This document shows, in pieces, positions 42,571 through 53,840 of a DNA stretch of 64,000 bases. The DNA lies in contig JAPJBO010000030.1 in the NCBI GenBank assembly GCA_030068145.1, positions 310,001-374,000 of the forward strand, given 5' to 3'. This DNA is from Diplonema papillatum. Lineage: Eukaryota; Euglenozoa; Diplonemea; Diplonemida; Diplonemidae. The notes under the pieces were generated by a model. The model had not been told where the DNA came from, ran no database searches, and was given only the letters and a program-made list of their open reading frames with translations. How positions within the stretch are numbered: the stretch's first letter is position 1; each line of letters begins with the position of its first letter. The translations under genes were made by a program, and so were the position numbers.

Positions 42571-42861
42571 ATTTGTTAGACACAAATACAGTGATTTCTC
42601 ACGCCGTGGCACCAGTCTGGGTGTTGCTCGGATGGCGGGAGGTGCTTGAGTCTGAGTGGGGGATTGCATTTGTTAGACACAAATACAGTGATTTCTCTCG
42701 CCGTGGCACCAGTCTGGGTGTTGCTCGGATGGCGGGAGGTGCTTGAGTCTGAGTGGGGGATTGCATTTGTTAGACACAAATACAGTGATTTCTCACGCCG
42801 TGGCACCAGTCTGGGTGTTGCTCGGATGGCGGGAGGTGCTTGAGTCTGAGTGGGGGATTGG
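42571..42861 (+). repeat. 97-bp tandem repeat, 3 copies
   Basis: Each unit starts ATTTGTTAGACACAAATACA and ends GAGTCTGAGTGGGGGATTGC. Starts are spaced exactly 97 bp. The first 13 bases or so match a short dispersed repeat near 15698 and 49517. Confidence 0.95.
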
Positions 42862-43749
42862 GTGCGCAAACACGGTGGTCTCGACAAAAGACCAGTTCTT
42901 TGACCCTCCAGAAACCCGGCTTCAGAACGAAAGTGTGCACCGAACAGCCCACACCCACACGTAGCCCTTACTCTATGGGTTGCTCTGAGATCACCCATTT
43001 AACAACCGTCACCCGGAGACCCTAAACCCCCGGAATCTCAAGCCCTCACTTTTAACTGCTATTGGCTCGCTCCTCCCCGCGCTATAAGTCGCGCGCAGTC
43101 CCCTTAAGTAGTGCGCGTCTCGGGTAAGCAGCAAGCCCGCCGATGCCAAAAAGACACCCCCTACAACGCCACGCCCCCACCTATTTAAGGGTCGAGATCT
43201 CGTTCGCTAACGTAATCAACCTGACAAATTACTCCCACCAACCAGGAGCGGCCATGCACCACTGCACAAGTCATCGAGAAAGAGCTCTCAACCCAACACA
43301 AGAATCCCTCCAGGAGAGAAAATACCTACACCCCCTCCTCGACGACTCCTCGGGTCACTTTTCTTCTCCGCCCGCCATTCTGAAACGCACAAAAAAAAGC
43401 AACGAAAAAACAAAAGAGGCACCTCAACCCCCCGGTTGACTGTCGGCAACACACAAGGAAACGCAGAAACACCCCCCTATCAATCTGTGCCAACTTTCCT
43501 CTTCCCCTCATCTCTTTTGTTAACTCCCCTCCCGGCCAAGTAGAAGGGAAGCAGGAGAGAAGGCCGTCGCAGCCCCTGCTTGGGGGGGCGGGACGGTGGT
43601 AGCGGTGGTGGTGGCGGCGCGTCCGGCGCCCCGTGTGAGTTGCACCCCCCGCCCGTTTTGAATACCGAAGGCATCGCGATAGCGGGGGGCGCGCATTCGG
43701 GCCCGTGCGAGTGCCCCCGGCGAAGCCCCCCCGGGGGGGGGGCGCAGGG
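42862..43749. other. Upstream region of the transporter gene, no exon seen
   Basis: A CACCCGGAG module lies at 42996-43060. A G-run and GC-rich stretch (43580-43740) immediately precede the transporter start; it may be promoter or leader. Confidence 0.4.
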
Positions 43750-45366
43750 ATGCCGGAGAAGCACGGCCGGGGCGGCGTCGTCAGCGCGGTGATCGTCGCC
43801 GGCGTGTCGACGATGTTCTACAGCCTCGCGACCATCCTCGTGTACAGCCTGGGCCACGACTCCGGCGCCAGAACAGCGGATTCGAGGACGTGGCCCGGCG
43901 GCAGCCCGGTCGCAGAGGACGAAGACGCCAACATGTCTACCGGCAGCGACCTCGGCTTCGCGGAGGACGCCTTCGTCAAGGCGCCATCTCTCAACGCTGG
44001 ACACATCCTCTTCTGGCAGTGTGTCATAGAAGGTCTGTTCATGAGCAGTGTGGTGGGTGTCCCGACGCTGCTGGCGTACGTAGCGAGGAAGGCGGAGGAC
44101 AAGCGGGCCGAAGAAACCGAGCTCCTCTCGCAGCGGGATTCGGATGATTCGAACCAGCGGGTTTCGATGGATACGTTCACTTCGAATGAACTCCGCGGCA
44201 TCGTCGTCGGCGACTGGGCGGACGTCGACGATTCGATCTCGTTCGATTCGGACGGCGAGCCGAAGCGGAGCCGGCGGGTGGTGTTCAACTACCACATCGA
44301 CTACGCTCCGCCGGCGCCGCCGGCCGCGGACCAGGACAACCTGCGCAGCTGCCTCAAGCGCGCGACGCGGCCGGCGGTCGTCGGCGCGATGCGGGCCGAC
44401 GTCGTCGCGGTGCTGGCCGCTGTTGCCGTCGTGACTCGGCAGGTCGTCAGCGAGCGGGAGCGGACGCCGATGCCGATCCCCCTTCCCCCGCGGCGGGCGG
44501 CGCTGCTCTGCGTGGGCTACGGGGTTTTGAAGCTGCTAGCCACCCTCGCCAACTACGTCGCCCTCACGTCGGACCTCGGCCTGTGCAACACCGCGGTGCT
44601 CATGGCCTCGGCGCCCCTCTTCGCGACGGTCATCCGCCGGTTCCTCGTGTCCCTTTCGTACTCGCGGGAGCTCACCCTCAAGCACGCGCCCGGCGCCTTG
44701 CTGGCGGCAGCCGCGGTGGCCACGGTGCTCGGCACCGTCCGTTCCTCTGAGTTGGTGCCGGTCGCGGTGGCGGTGCTGGTCGTAGGTGGGTTCTGCAGCG
44801 CCGCCGCGCTGCAGATCCACGCCGTCATCCGCCCGCAGGTGCACCCGTACTTCATCGCGGTCAGCTTCGCGGTGGTGGGTACCGCTGTGTGCGGCTTGTA
44901 CATCATGTTGAACGACTGCGAAGGACCATCAGTCCAGCAGTGGGGTTACACGATGTCGCTGTGTGTCTGTTGCTTGATTGCGGACACGACGGCCGCGTCG
45001 GAGGCGGCGGAAGCGCAGCACATCCCGTCTGGGTTTGCGCGGACTGTGGGGTTGGCGCTGGCGCTCGGGCTGCAGACCGTGGTGCTCGACAGCCCGCCGA
45101 CGATCGAGTCGTCGGTGGCGGTGGTATTCGCGTTCTCGAGCGGCATCCTCCTCGAAATCGCGCGGATGGCCGCCAACCCGCTGCCGTACTTCCCGCTCGC
45201 ATACGACGACTGCGACGCACCTCCGTCCACACCGCCCACACCACCCACCCCCCAGCCGTCCACCGAGCCGCCCCTACCGTCCCTCAGCACGCTCCCCCTC
45301 CCCTCGCGCTCCCAGCGCACCCGTCGCTCCCACCGCACCAGCGTCGAAAGCGCCCTCGAAGTGTGA
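43750..45366 (+). CDS. EamA/DMT-superfamily transporter-like membrane protein
   Basis: 538 codons from ATG 43750; an upstream in-frame GTG is not used as a start here. About ten hydrophobic spans: one near residues 10-34, one near 78-104, then eight or nine packed between about 215 and 485. A polar, acidic loop (about 105-210) separates the first two from the rest. The block NYVALTSDLGLCNTAVLMAS, with PLFATVIRR following, resembles the helix pair of EamA/nucleotide-sugar-type transporters where paired helices end in Ala/Ser/Pro-rich turns. The C-terminus is a Pro/Ser/Arg-rich cytosolic tail. The substrate cannot be predicted: relatives move nucleotide sugars, triose phosphates or amines across Golgi, plastid or plasma membranes. 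A family D copy starts about 120 bp after the stop. Confidence 0.75.
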   Translation: MPEKHGRGGVVSAVIVAGVSTMFYSLATILVYSLGHDSGARTADSRTWPGGSPVAEDEDANMSTGSDLGFAEDAFVKAPSLNAGHILFWQCVIEGLFMSSVVGVPTLLAYVARKAEDKRAEETELLSQRDSDDSNQRVSMDTFTSNELRGIVVGDWADVDDSISFDSDGEPKRSRRVVFNYHIDYAPPAPPAADQDNLRSCLKRATRPAVVGAMRADVVAVLAAVAVVTRQVVSERERTPMPIPLPPRRAALLCVGYGVLKLLATLANYVALTSDLGLCNTAVLMASAPLFATVIRRFLVSLSYSRELTLKHAPGALLAAAAVATVLGTVRSSELVPVAVAVLVVGGFCSAAALQIHAVIRPQVHPYFIAVSFAVVGTAVCGLYIMLNDCEGPSVQQWGYTMSLCVCCLIADTTAASEAAEAQHIPSGFARTVGLALALGLQTVVLDSPPTIESSVAVVFAFSSGILLEIARMAANPLPYFPLAYDDCDAPPSTPPTPPTPQPSTEPPLPSLSTLPLPSRSQRTRRSHRTSVESALEV

Positions 45367-45487
45367 AATCCCTGTCAGCCAAGTCAGTGCTGCCTAGCGA
45401 TCAGGGCGAGTGCCCTGAGTTTTTTAACTGATTGCTCAGACACGGTTGTAGGGGCCTTCTCCCCGTGACGGATTCGCCTGTGCTCTA
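45367..45487. other. Transporter 3' flank
   Basis: Contains GAGTTTTTTAACTGATTGCTC, similar to GAGTTTTTACAACTGGCTGC at 2811, a short motif that also precedes copy D1 by about 50 bp. It may be part of an extended D unit. Confidence 0.4.
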
Positions 45488-45697
45488 GTAGCACGGGTGG
45501 GTCCTGGCTGTGACGAGCTACGAACAGCCGCCTGACAAACCAGACTCACACCGCAGTCCTGTCTGCAGACACTCAGGTTCCACGCTGATGATGGTCCCCC
45601 TTATGTGTCCGTGGCTGAAAAGACCGAAACACGGCGCAGACGGGACCAGTGCGGTGTTGAGCACATACCCATTCCAAGCACGTTCTTGCAATCCCCC
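45488..45697 (+). repeat. Family D structured repeat, copy D5 (complete)
   Basis: Complete, about 120 bp downstream of the transporter stop. It is nearly identical to D4; the differences include GGTCCCCCTT for GGTCCGCCTG and GGCTGAAAAGACC for GGCTTAAAGGACC. The latter weakens the GGTCC/GGACC stem by one pair. Confidence 0.85.
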
Positions 45698-46030
45698 CAC
45701 TCCACTCCCTGTTCATCGTCCTGGGCCGGGCTCTCCAGCTTTTTTTCGGGAAAAAAAAAGGCGGGCCCCATGACCCCCTATCCCTCCTTCCGCGCGAGAG
45801 GACACTCTTTTTTCTCTTTTTGCTTTCTTTTTTTTTTATTTGCTCTGCTTTTCCTGCAGCATACTAGCTCTGACCTCGACCCCGAGCTCAGAACTGGTAA
45901 ACTGGTCTGTATCCAATTTTTGTGCACAGGAGGGCAGACACCCCCTTTCGGCAACGAATGCCTGCAGAGCGAAGTCGTACCGGATAGCGGTGGATGGTGG
46001 ACGAAGAACGAAGAAACCATACGCCTGCTA
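45698..46030. other. No gene seen
   Basis: T-rich tract with CTGCAG at its end (45825-45862). An open frame runs on into the 39-bp repeats but has no domain. Confidence 0.4.
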
Positions 46031-46225
46031 CGGGAAACAAAGGGACGAGTGGGCCTACAACAGCGTCAGTGGGAAACAAAGGGACGAGTGGGCCTACAAC
46101 AGCGTCAGTGGTAAACAAAGGGACGAGTGGGCCTACAACAGCGTCAGTGGGAAACAAAGGGACGAGTGGGCCTACAACAGCGTCAGTGGGAAACAAAGGG
46201 ACGAGTGGGCCTACAACAGCGTCAA
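46031..46225 (+). repeat. 39-bp tandem repeat, 5 copies
   Basis: Unit GGGAAACAAAGGGACGAGTG plus GGCCTACAACAGCGTCAGT. It is unrelated in sequence to the other 39-bp array, but has the same unit length and would encode a 13-residue period (GKQRDEWAYNSVS). Confidence 0.9.
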
Positions 46226-46257
46226 TGAAGGGCCGATTGCAGCAGCCTTGGGTTAGT

Positions 46258-46745
46258 CATCATATTTTTGCGCATGACCCCCACTTTGTCGACGCACGCT
46301 TCATACTCCGGCCACGTGGCGAAGTTCAGCGTTCTTGGGCTCGCAATCCACGCATTGAGGTACGCCTCCATAGCGCTCCTCGGGATGCCGCTGCCACGTT
46401 CATACGGGCCATTGAGCCCGAGCATTAGCACGTCGGTCAGCGTCTGCTCGTGAAGCCTCTTCCTGGCTTTTGTCAACACCCTTTTCATGTTTGAAAAGAC
46501 ACGCTCGACCGATGCTGTCCCCATTGGCAGGACAACAGCAATGGCAAACAGATTGTTTGTCTCTGGAAATGCCGTCGAAAGGTTCGATGACACCTTCCGT
46601 CGGCAGCACCACCTCCCGCACAGGCACATAAGCTGAGCGAAAAAACGAGCCCAGTTTCTGTAGACCGCGAATGTCATGCACTTTCTTTGGCCCCATTTTC
46701 CACTTTCTCCCAATCCTGTTCTGGTAGCGGTTGCATTGTGTAGCA
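46258..46745 (-). pseudogene. hAT-family transposase C-terminal fragment
   Basis: The minus strand encodes PMGTASVERVFSNMKRVLTK followed by ARKRLHEQTLTDVLMLGLNG, the hAT C-terminal dimerisation signature (S..ERvFS, R..L, L..L). Upstream sequence is interrupted and no complete transposase is present. It does not overlap in domain with the fragment at 32540, so the two could come from related elements. Confidence 0.8.
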
Positions 46746-46769
46746 GCGCAAACATGTTGGTCGATGTGC

Positions 46770-46890
46770 TTCTCCACATTGGTGCCACACGGTGGCACCA
46801 ATGTGGTACCCCGTGGTACCACTGTGGTACCCCGTGGTGCACGGTAGTAGTACACTGTGGTACCCTGTACACACTGTAGTACACAGTGTG
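46770..46890. repeat. GTGGTACC-rich palindromic tract
   Basis: Repeated ACTGTGGTACCCCGTGGTAC and ACACTGTAGTACACAGTGTG units with many internal palindromes, able to form several alternative hairpins. Near the hAT fragment; it could be a subterminal region, but this is unproven. Confidence 0.6.
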
Positions 46891-47026
46891 TAGTACACTG
46901 TGGGTAGCCGGTTCCTCCGGGAAAATAATAATAGCTGAGATTTTTTTTTTTTTTGACCCAGACCAGGTTCCAGACCAACTCTGGTCTGGCGACCAGCTGA
47001 CCCCAAGCTAGTAGGCTGTTTTCCTG

Positions 47027-47460
47027 AGTGTCAAGGGGGGGCCTTCACGAGGCGACACTGTTGACCGCACCTTAATTGAGTCGCGGTTGCCAATCCCCCA
47101 ACCGCCAGCATCATGTACTTTGCGACGCGGAACAAGTGCTGACAGCACCGCCCGGCGAATAGAGGGCCACAAAAGTGACCGGTCGGGGGGTGCTTAGCAG
47201 CCAATGGCCTGATGGCTGAGTGCACACCTAAGCAGGGCTGCATCCTCGTGTTGTAGCCGTGTTGTGTATAAGGCTTCGTGGGGGCCTGGTCAACCACCTC
47301 ATCACAAGAGGCGCAAACCTTTCTCGACCGTGATTGGACAGTCGGGATGCCAGGGGCGGGTCTCCGTGAAGAAGAGTAAAGTAAAGCAAGACCTGCCCCC
47401 TGCGCCTGCTGTCTCCGGCTGCTTCGGCAGACGACACATATTACTACTTCTACTCTGCTT
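47027..47460 (+). repeat. Dispersed repeat family J, copy 2
   Basis: Matches 11878-12235 from GTCAAGGGGGGGCCTTCACG to CGGCTGCTTCGGCAGACGAC. An extra segment of about 90 bp, from AGAGGCGCAAACCTTTCTCG, follows CACCTCATCACA. Confidence 0.75.
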
Positions 47461-47596
47461 TTCCTGTCCTGTTCTTCGTGCGGAAGAGGGGGTCGGCTCG
47501 CTGGAACGAAAAAAAAAAAGGGGGAGAAGTCCGCCAGGACGCGGGGTGTGTGTGTGTGTGGTGGTTTTGCACTTTCGGTGGGTCAGCCAGCTGCGT

Positions 47597-47815
47597 GCAA
47601 CCGGATGCAGCTCGGAATACTGCCGACGCGTCACTGCTGCTGTGTGCGCTCGGATTGGCGCCGCTCAAGCGCCTTTAGTCACTCGTTTGTTTGTAACGAT
47701 TGCTCCGTTCTTCTCCCTGACTTGTTCCCGGATTAGGACGACACATACTACTACTACTGGGCTCGGAATACTGCCGACGCGTCACTGCTGCTGTGTACGC
47801 TCGGATTGTGCCTTT
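47597..47815 (+). repeat. CxxC-motif coding repeat, copies 1 and 2
   Basis: GGAATACTGCCGACGCGTCA plus CTGCTGCTGTGTGCGCTCGG occurs at 47612 and again at 47763, and a third time at 63605. The first continues into TCGTTTGTTTGTAACGATTG. The 63-kb copy translates as CKYCRRVTAAVCARIGAAQA...FVCEDC, suggesting a small two-CxxC zinc-binding module; the copies here break that frame. Confidence 0.55.
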
Positions 47816-47997
47816 TTTTTCGAAGGTGGGGCGGCGGCGGTATTCGACGGAAGACCCGTGCTCCCCCCGCATCAGCGCTTTGGCGCTTTCGCCGGCTCCG
47901 GCCGGCGGTGGCGGCGCTCACTCGGTCGAGTCGTCGCGGTGGTGTTTTGTTCGCTGATCTTCTATTTTTTGAAGGCGTTTTTCCTTCCTTTGGTGTC

Positions 47998-48075
47998 GGT
48001 AGTTACAGCACTTGGGAACCCTTCTGTTACTTGTCGGACAGCATCGTCGAGCAAGCTGGCGCTTATGTAAAAAAT
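47998..48075 (-). repeat. Family I3 element, reversed partial copy
   Basis: On the minus strand: TTACATAAGCGCCAGCTTGC, TCGACGATGCTGTCCGACAA, then TCCCAAGTGCTGTAAC. Only the head of I3 is present. Confidence 0.65.
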
Positions 48076-48190
48076 GTTCTGTTCTAGAAATCGTCGCAAT
48101 GTTCGGGCGCGTGCTCATGCTCACCCGGGCTATCGCTCCAGTCGGTTCGACGCAGCAAGCTCGGGGCCGTCAGTTCGTTCAAAAGCAAAA

Positions 48191-48408
48191 GAATAGTTGA
48201 GCTGCGTGCAGCTCTTGACAAAACAGATAGTAGTGGGTAGTTGTTTGACCTTGATATGCAGCAACAATCCTGTGGCGATAGACTGCATAGATAGTTGCTG
48301 TCGTCAACCAAAACAGATAGCAAAGCAAGAGAATCGGTCCTGCTTGTGGATACGAGAGGGTTTCCGTCTCTTGAGCAACACAAACTCAAGAGCACCAGTC
48401 AACTATTC
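48191..48408. mobile_element. AATAGTTGA-type MITE, copy B
   Basis: GAATAGTTGAGCTGCGTGCA (left) and AACTCAAGAGCACCAGTCAA with CTATTC (right) form imperfect inverted ends. The flank CCTGCAGGACTTGC is shared with copy C (CCTGCAGGATTTGC), so the true element or its target may extend further right. Confidence 0.6.
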
Positions 48409-49224
48409 CCTGCAGGACTTGCCTAAGAAAAGTATGGCGCTTTCTCTTGTTTGCGCACCAGCGGAACTCACCTGCAGGCTTCAAGTTTCTGGGCACTCTT
48501 AATTTCTCGCAACGCGCGATCGAGGGGAGCGAGTTCGGGACTGCGGGAGGAGGAGGAATCTGCCTGCGTTAATTGCTAATTCCGAATCCTTAAGTTTCCG
48601 AATCGTCCCCTTCCAACCTTGCCCTGGAGCAAGTGGACTCGAATACTCAGACATATATCCTTGCTCCATAGGTCCTCAGCTCGACCCCCCAAGACGCACC
48701 GAAGGTGCTCAAACAAGTTTGCTTAGAGAGGATGGAGGGTGCGGGGTTGTCACGCCTTAGCAGTCCCAGGGCCTCTCCCCTCCCACCTATATGTGTAGAT
48801 TCCGCTTGAGATCCGTCTTTCGTTTTGCCTTACATATGATGATTCAACCATTCATTCCATTCCATTCAAATTGACCAACATCGAGAGCTGTCATCGCTAC
48901 CGCGCTGACAATTCCGAGAGAGAGAGAGAGAGATTGCTGCGGGGTCTCGAAGGATTACTGCGGCGCCTACAGCAGTCTGCCGTGTTTGAAACCGTGCGCG
49001 GCTAAGGAGCTCGGTCGTGCAGTCTTGTGAAAATAACTGCTGCCCCGAAAGCAGTACGACTACGTGTGCACCTCAAGGGTCCACAAGTGCTGCGAGAAAG
49101 GGGCGAGCACGTTTAGCCCCCGTAAAGCTGGCCTTTTCCTCTCGTTCCTTTTTCGAGGCTTCCTTTGACGGCGGCCGCTCCCCGTTCGCGGTCTGTTTGC
49201 TTCCGAAAAAGAAGGCAAAAAAGC
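48409..49224. other. Gene-free stretch with an I4 fragment
   Basis: A reversed I4 fragment lies at 48428-48480 (AGTATGGCGCTTTCTCTTGT). A GA microsatellite is near 48920. No exon recognised. Confidence 0.45.
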
Positions 49225-49440
49225 TCCCCCAACCACGTGATGGACGGACGTGAGGTCATGCGGGTCTACCCCTACACGACAAATCACACAAACACAAGAT
49301 CCTGAGTGAGAAAACGACACGGTGGTGTAAGCGAGAACAAATCAGCTTGTGTTTGTATTGTATTTGCCCCTTACCTCTACATTTCCTCCCTTCTATTCGG
49401 AGTCGAAGCAGCTACGCCGAGTATTTCCGTACCAACACTG
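49225..49440 (+). repeat. Family I3 element, 5'-truncated copy
   Basis: Begins within the family at GGACGGACGTGAGGTCATGC and continues to GCAGCTACGCCGAGTATTTC. Confidence 0.65.
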
Positions 49441-52400
49441 AGCTCAACCTACCAAGCGGAGAGAATCGAACGAAGGAAGAATTGTAAGGTGAACCGCATT
49501 TCACGTTGTGTGCGTTTAACAAGTGCAATTTGTCAAGAACAAAAACCGATCGATAGCCGCGTACTATCCTCACTCCCTTAGATGGACAAAACAGGTGTGA
49601 AGGAAGCGCACAAACAAAGGCGGATCCGTTTTTCTTATTTTGGATGCGACACAACAGCTGGGGAGCGCTTGTTGAACCAGCGAAAAGACACTGGTCCAAC
49701 AACCTGGTTGCCGAGTTGCGAAAGTCGCATTCCATGGGGACTTCGAGTGCGCGACAAGGGGCTTCGCATTCGGTGCAAAACTGCCCGAAGTACTTGGAAG
49801 TACCTTCCGCATCTCGGCTGAGCGGGAAAACGCATTTCAGGCGGGAACCCGAAAGCTCTGGGCTAGGTCTTCTTGTGATTCCGACTGTGTCGGCGAGCTC
49901 AACATCGAGCAGACATACTCGGCTTTCACTTTCGAGGGTGTCGGTGTGCCTGAGGAGGTTGGTCTCTAGCACAGGTTGCTGTCAGGGGATTCCCCTGCTG
50001 CCTCAATTTTGCTCAGAGATCGTTCAGGCACGCCAAACATTTTGAGCCAGTCTATCCCATCTCCTGGAAGTGCATCGAACTGCCTGCTGCTGTCTTTCAC
50101 AGTCTGCAGGCTAGCACAGACTGCTATCAGGCGATTCTATCCATACAATACAGACCATCGCTACAGATATTCTGCATGCCAGCCTCAACGATTAGTCTAT
50201 AACAGTCCATCGGCCCGGGGTGAATTACTGGCTCAAGCTTGATACCGGCCGCCGAAACCCGTCTTGAACTGAGGCGGGCACGCGCCGTGATAATCGCTTT
50301 TTTTTTTCTTTCTCTTATCGAGAGAGAGACAATGAACCCATCGTACCGACGATTTCGAAGTCTCGGGATCTCAAGTGAAACTCTTCCCCTTCAGTAAAAC
50401 AATGAACTTTTGAATGAAAGGTGCCTGCTTTGCAGACATACGCGAGGTGGCGCCAGTTGCGAGGGGCACAAAAAAAAAAAAGAGAAAAAGGTGCTGTACG
50501 CCCGCAGCGCCCATCTCGAAGCGAGCACTAGCTACGGAAACAGCAAGGATGGAGTGGACCATGGGTCCGGAAATGAAAGAAAGTCCAAGAGACACAGGCT
50601 GCACGTCAACCTCGGTTGATCGTGGTGACACAAAAAATAGAGGCTCAAGCAATGAGAGGGAGCAAAAAGAATGTCAAAAGACACGCCACGCAATGTGATC
50701 GTCAGTAACAACAACCCAACTACGAGTTTCAAGGCATCTCCGCAACGGCGCTCGCCGCCGACTTGCACACACGTTCATGAGAGAGGCTTGACTGCCCAGC
50801 TTTTTCACACTCAAACGCACTTTCCCTCTAAAAAACAAACGCTAATAAAGACGCGCCGAATTCACATTAACGGCACGACACGACAAAACCATCGTCGGAC
50901 GCAAACGACGACACACGAGAACCAGAAGAAAAAAAGCAAAAAAAAAAATGATTGTCGGCAACACAAAAACAAAAGGTCGGGAAGCACCTTAATCTGTACG
51001 CTCACGCGGAGTTGCTGGAAACGCACCCAGGCAAAAAGGTTTATCGGAAAACGGCTACACGAAACGTCAAACGATGCGAACAACAAGTCTGCAGCGAAGG
51101 AGCCCCTTCCTCATCACGATTGGTGCCGGTCATCTCATGGTTCACTCCGGCACCGGCGAGGAAATGAAAGCACGACAGCATGCAGCGGATTCTCTGCTTT
51201 TTTAAGAACACGAAAGAAGTCACCGTCCATGCCCCTGCCTGAGTAGGGTGGTTGTCCTTAGACAGTCTCAGCCCAGGTTTAACCGTGCTTGCTTGGTGGC
51301 GACGTTGTGAAACGCGTGCTCGCAGCCGTTTCATGGACGAGGGGACTCACCGGACACTCGTGTTCTTGCCACAGTGACGGAGAGTGTACATTGGCGTGTC
51401 CTGCTCGCCTCAAAGTGCGAACAACAAGTGCGCGAATGAACACAACACCGCGGCGCGGCGCAAAGGCTTCAAGGGTTCCAGTCCCCCACAGAGTTTTCAT
51501 CCCCACCTCACGGAGTCTCGGACTCCCTTTTCCTCTCTCGTTTCGACGAAGAAGACGCCAACATCAAAAGAACGGGCCGTGTTCTGCCTGAACAATAACC
51601 CTTTACGGACGGGGACAATACATTTCGTCGACAAGATCTTGGAAGAATAGTAAAGGGGGGGAGGGTCGAATAAAAACAGTTATTTGACACACGTCTGGTT
51701 GTCTAAAATCTCTACCACTACTTGATCCTGCTACTGTTCGGCTACCCGGAACTTTTTTTAGTATTCGAGTCCCCCCTTTACTATTTCGACGCCTATTCTG
51801 ACGCCTGTGTACATGGTTACATCCCGTTGCTACCTGAGAAAGCACGTAAATTCACAAGGTCGACCCCCGCTGAAGTTCGGACTCTCCAGTCCACACCGCG
51901 TCGAAGGTAGCGTCAAGATTTGCTGATGTGAAGGGATGCGCTTCGATGCGGCTTTCCGTTCCGCAGCTTGGACAGTCCCCCTCTTACATATTTCTATTTT
52001 CTATTTTGCATCCCTTTCCTAGACGACATCTTCCTCGAAGAAGACTTGATGCTAGCAGTGCTCTGCCTAGACATTAAGCTAAGATTTCCCCCCATCCTCC
52101 TCCGTCCGTAAGGGGTTGAACCTAATTATCTCTCTGTCTCTCTGCAACTCATGAAATCAGCGGAGTTGGCGAACCTGTCGCTCCCCCCCTTCACTTCACA
52201 TGCGGCCTGTCGGACGAAGCAGTCCCGATCCAGCCACTTTCCGCCCCGGAGCCTTGTCTGCGCCGGTGGACGAGGCAAGCAACGGCGTCGTCAAGCCAAA
52301 ATAACACAAGGAAACCAACAATAAAAAAATGCTCCCTCGAAGAACGAAAAAGCGCAACTTTGAGCGAATGTCACGAAAACGCGTAACCCGAGAGTTCTTT

Positions 52401-52524
52401 TTTGCGATGACCAGTAACCACCTCTTTGTGAGCATGCTTGCTACAGCTAAAAACAAAGTCTCGGTGCGTCATTGAAGTTCAGTGTCTGTCATCCCGGCTT
52501 GTCAAAATGGAAAGCGAGACATGC
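49441..52524. other. Long gene-free stretch
   Basis: Many overlapping frames (up to about 190 codons) on both strands, none with a recognisable domain. It holds an I1-like fragment near 50419 (GTGCCTGCTTTGCAGACATA), T- and A-runs, and the dispersed motif TGATTGTCGGCAACACAAAA near 50949. Confidence 0.45.
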
Positions 52525-52600
52525 AACTTACCGAAGCAGGTGAGTTCCGCTTGTGCCCACAAGCAAAAGAAAGCGCCATACTAACTCCCCCCCCCCCTTT
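52525..52600 (+). repeat. Family I4 fragment
   Basis: CAACTTACCGAAGCAGGTGA through GAAAGCGCCATACTAAC; lacks the left end. Confidence 0.55.
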
Positions 52601-53794
52601 TTTTCTTGTTCACGAGCCGAACCATCGTGCAGTATCACCGAATGAGTGCGAATGGCATACCCCACATGCTCGAAAGGCGGCTCAGTCGATGCCGCTGGAT
52701 ATGGTGGGGTCTCACACGAAAGGTAATGATAGCAACGAACAAATCGATTTCAACTGCTATTCCCGAACGAGTTAGTTGGAAATGTACGAAAACTCGCGAA
52801 GTTCTGCTGTCCGACCTCTCACCGGTGCCGGTGTGCGTCCGTCGAACGAGCACGAGTACCAGTTGGTTCTAGCTGAGGCACTGAACGGCCAGGCCCCACA
52901 ACAAATCGTCGGGACCCGCCTCGTCGTCATGTGTTGCCCCCGCAGCTGCAAGCAAGCTTTAAAAGACAGCAATTGGGAGGATTCGCTGCAGCTAGCAGCA
53001 GTATTTTCACAACCCGCGTTCCAGACCGACCACCGTCCCCCACGACTTCCCAAGCACATCTAAAAGCCACGGATCGCTCCGCGACTTGCGCCCGCCGTAG
53101 TAGTACGGGATAGTAGTGGGGCGACCGGATACTCCTCGGAGAGATGGTCCCTGCACTCTAACTCGTCTCTCTCTCTCTCTCTCTAAAAAACTTCTCCCCC
53201 CCTTACTCAGAACATGCAAACAGCATCACCCTAGTAATCTCACCGCAACCTTCGCAAAGCAACCCTACCCTATGCTGGGAGCTCCATTCAACAAAAACCT
53301 ACGCTTCCCCCTGACAAGGAAAATGCGTCTCCCGAAAATAGATGCCTTATGGGGGAGATGAGAAGTGAACCTTAGCTGCGGCTACACTATCACGATCGAA
53401 ACCCCAGCTACACAAGTTCAAGGGATTTTCACGGATGGGTTGAGCTCTGCGGGGGGGAGACGGAAAAAAAACGCCGGAAACGCGAATACCACCGTACCTG
53501 GGGCGGCCGAGGAGGCGGCTTGGCGGCAGTAGTTGTCTTCTCTTGGGAACTGTGAAACCGTTGCAACCAACCGGACTGTTTGGCCCTTGGGTCCACAGTT
53601 CGGCGCAAGGGGGGCAAGGAGCACGTACACTTGTGCACCATTCCCAGTCACGCCAAGACGAAGAAGAAGAGAAGCTGCATGTATCCTACGTGCTGATGCA
53701 CCGCTGCATGCTGTACTGCTAGTACGTGCTGCTGGTGGTACGCATCTACTACGTGTAGAGGATACATCAGTGCGTGCAAGCGAGTCGCGCGGTG
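52601..53794. other. Gene-poor stretch
   Basis: An open frame at 52776-53063 contains RPSNEHEYQLVLAEALNGQA and looks slightly coding-like, with an acceptor-like CCCCGCAG inside it. No domain is recognised and I do not call it. A CT microsatellite lies at about 53166. Confidence 0.35.
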
Positions 53795-53840
53795 CAAATG
53801 GGACCGGTGCGGTGTTGGGCACGGAACGTTCTTGCAATCC
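53795..53840 (+). repeat. Family D structured repeat, partial copy
   Basis: GGTGCAAATGGGACCGGTGC, GGTGTTGGGCACGG, then directly AACGTTCTTGCAATCCCCC. GCA/TGC pairing is retained. Confidence 0.6.
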
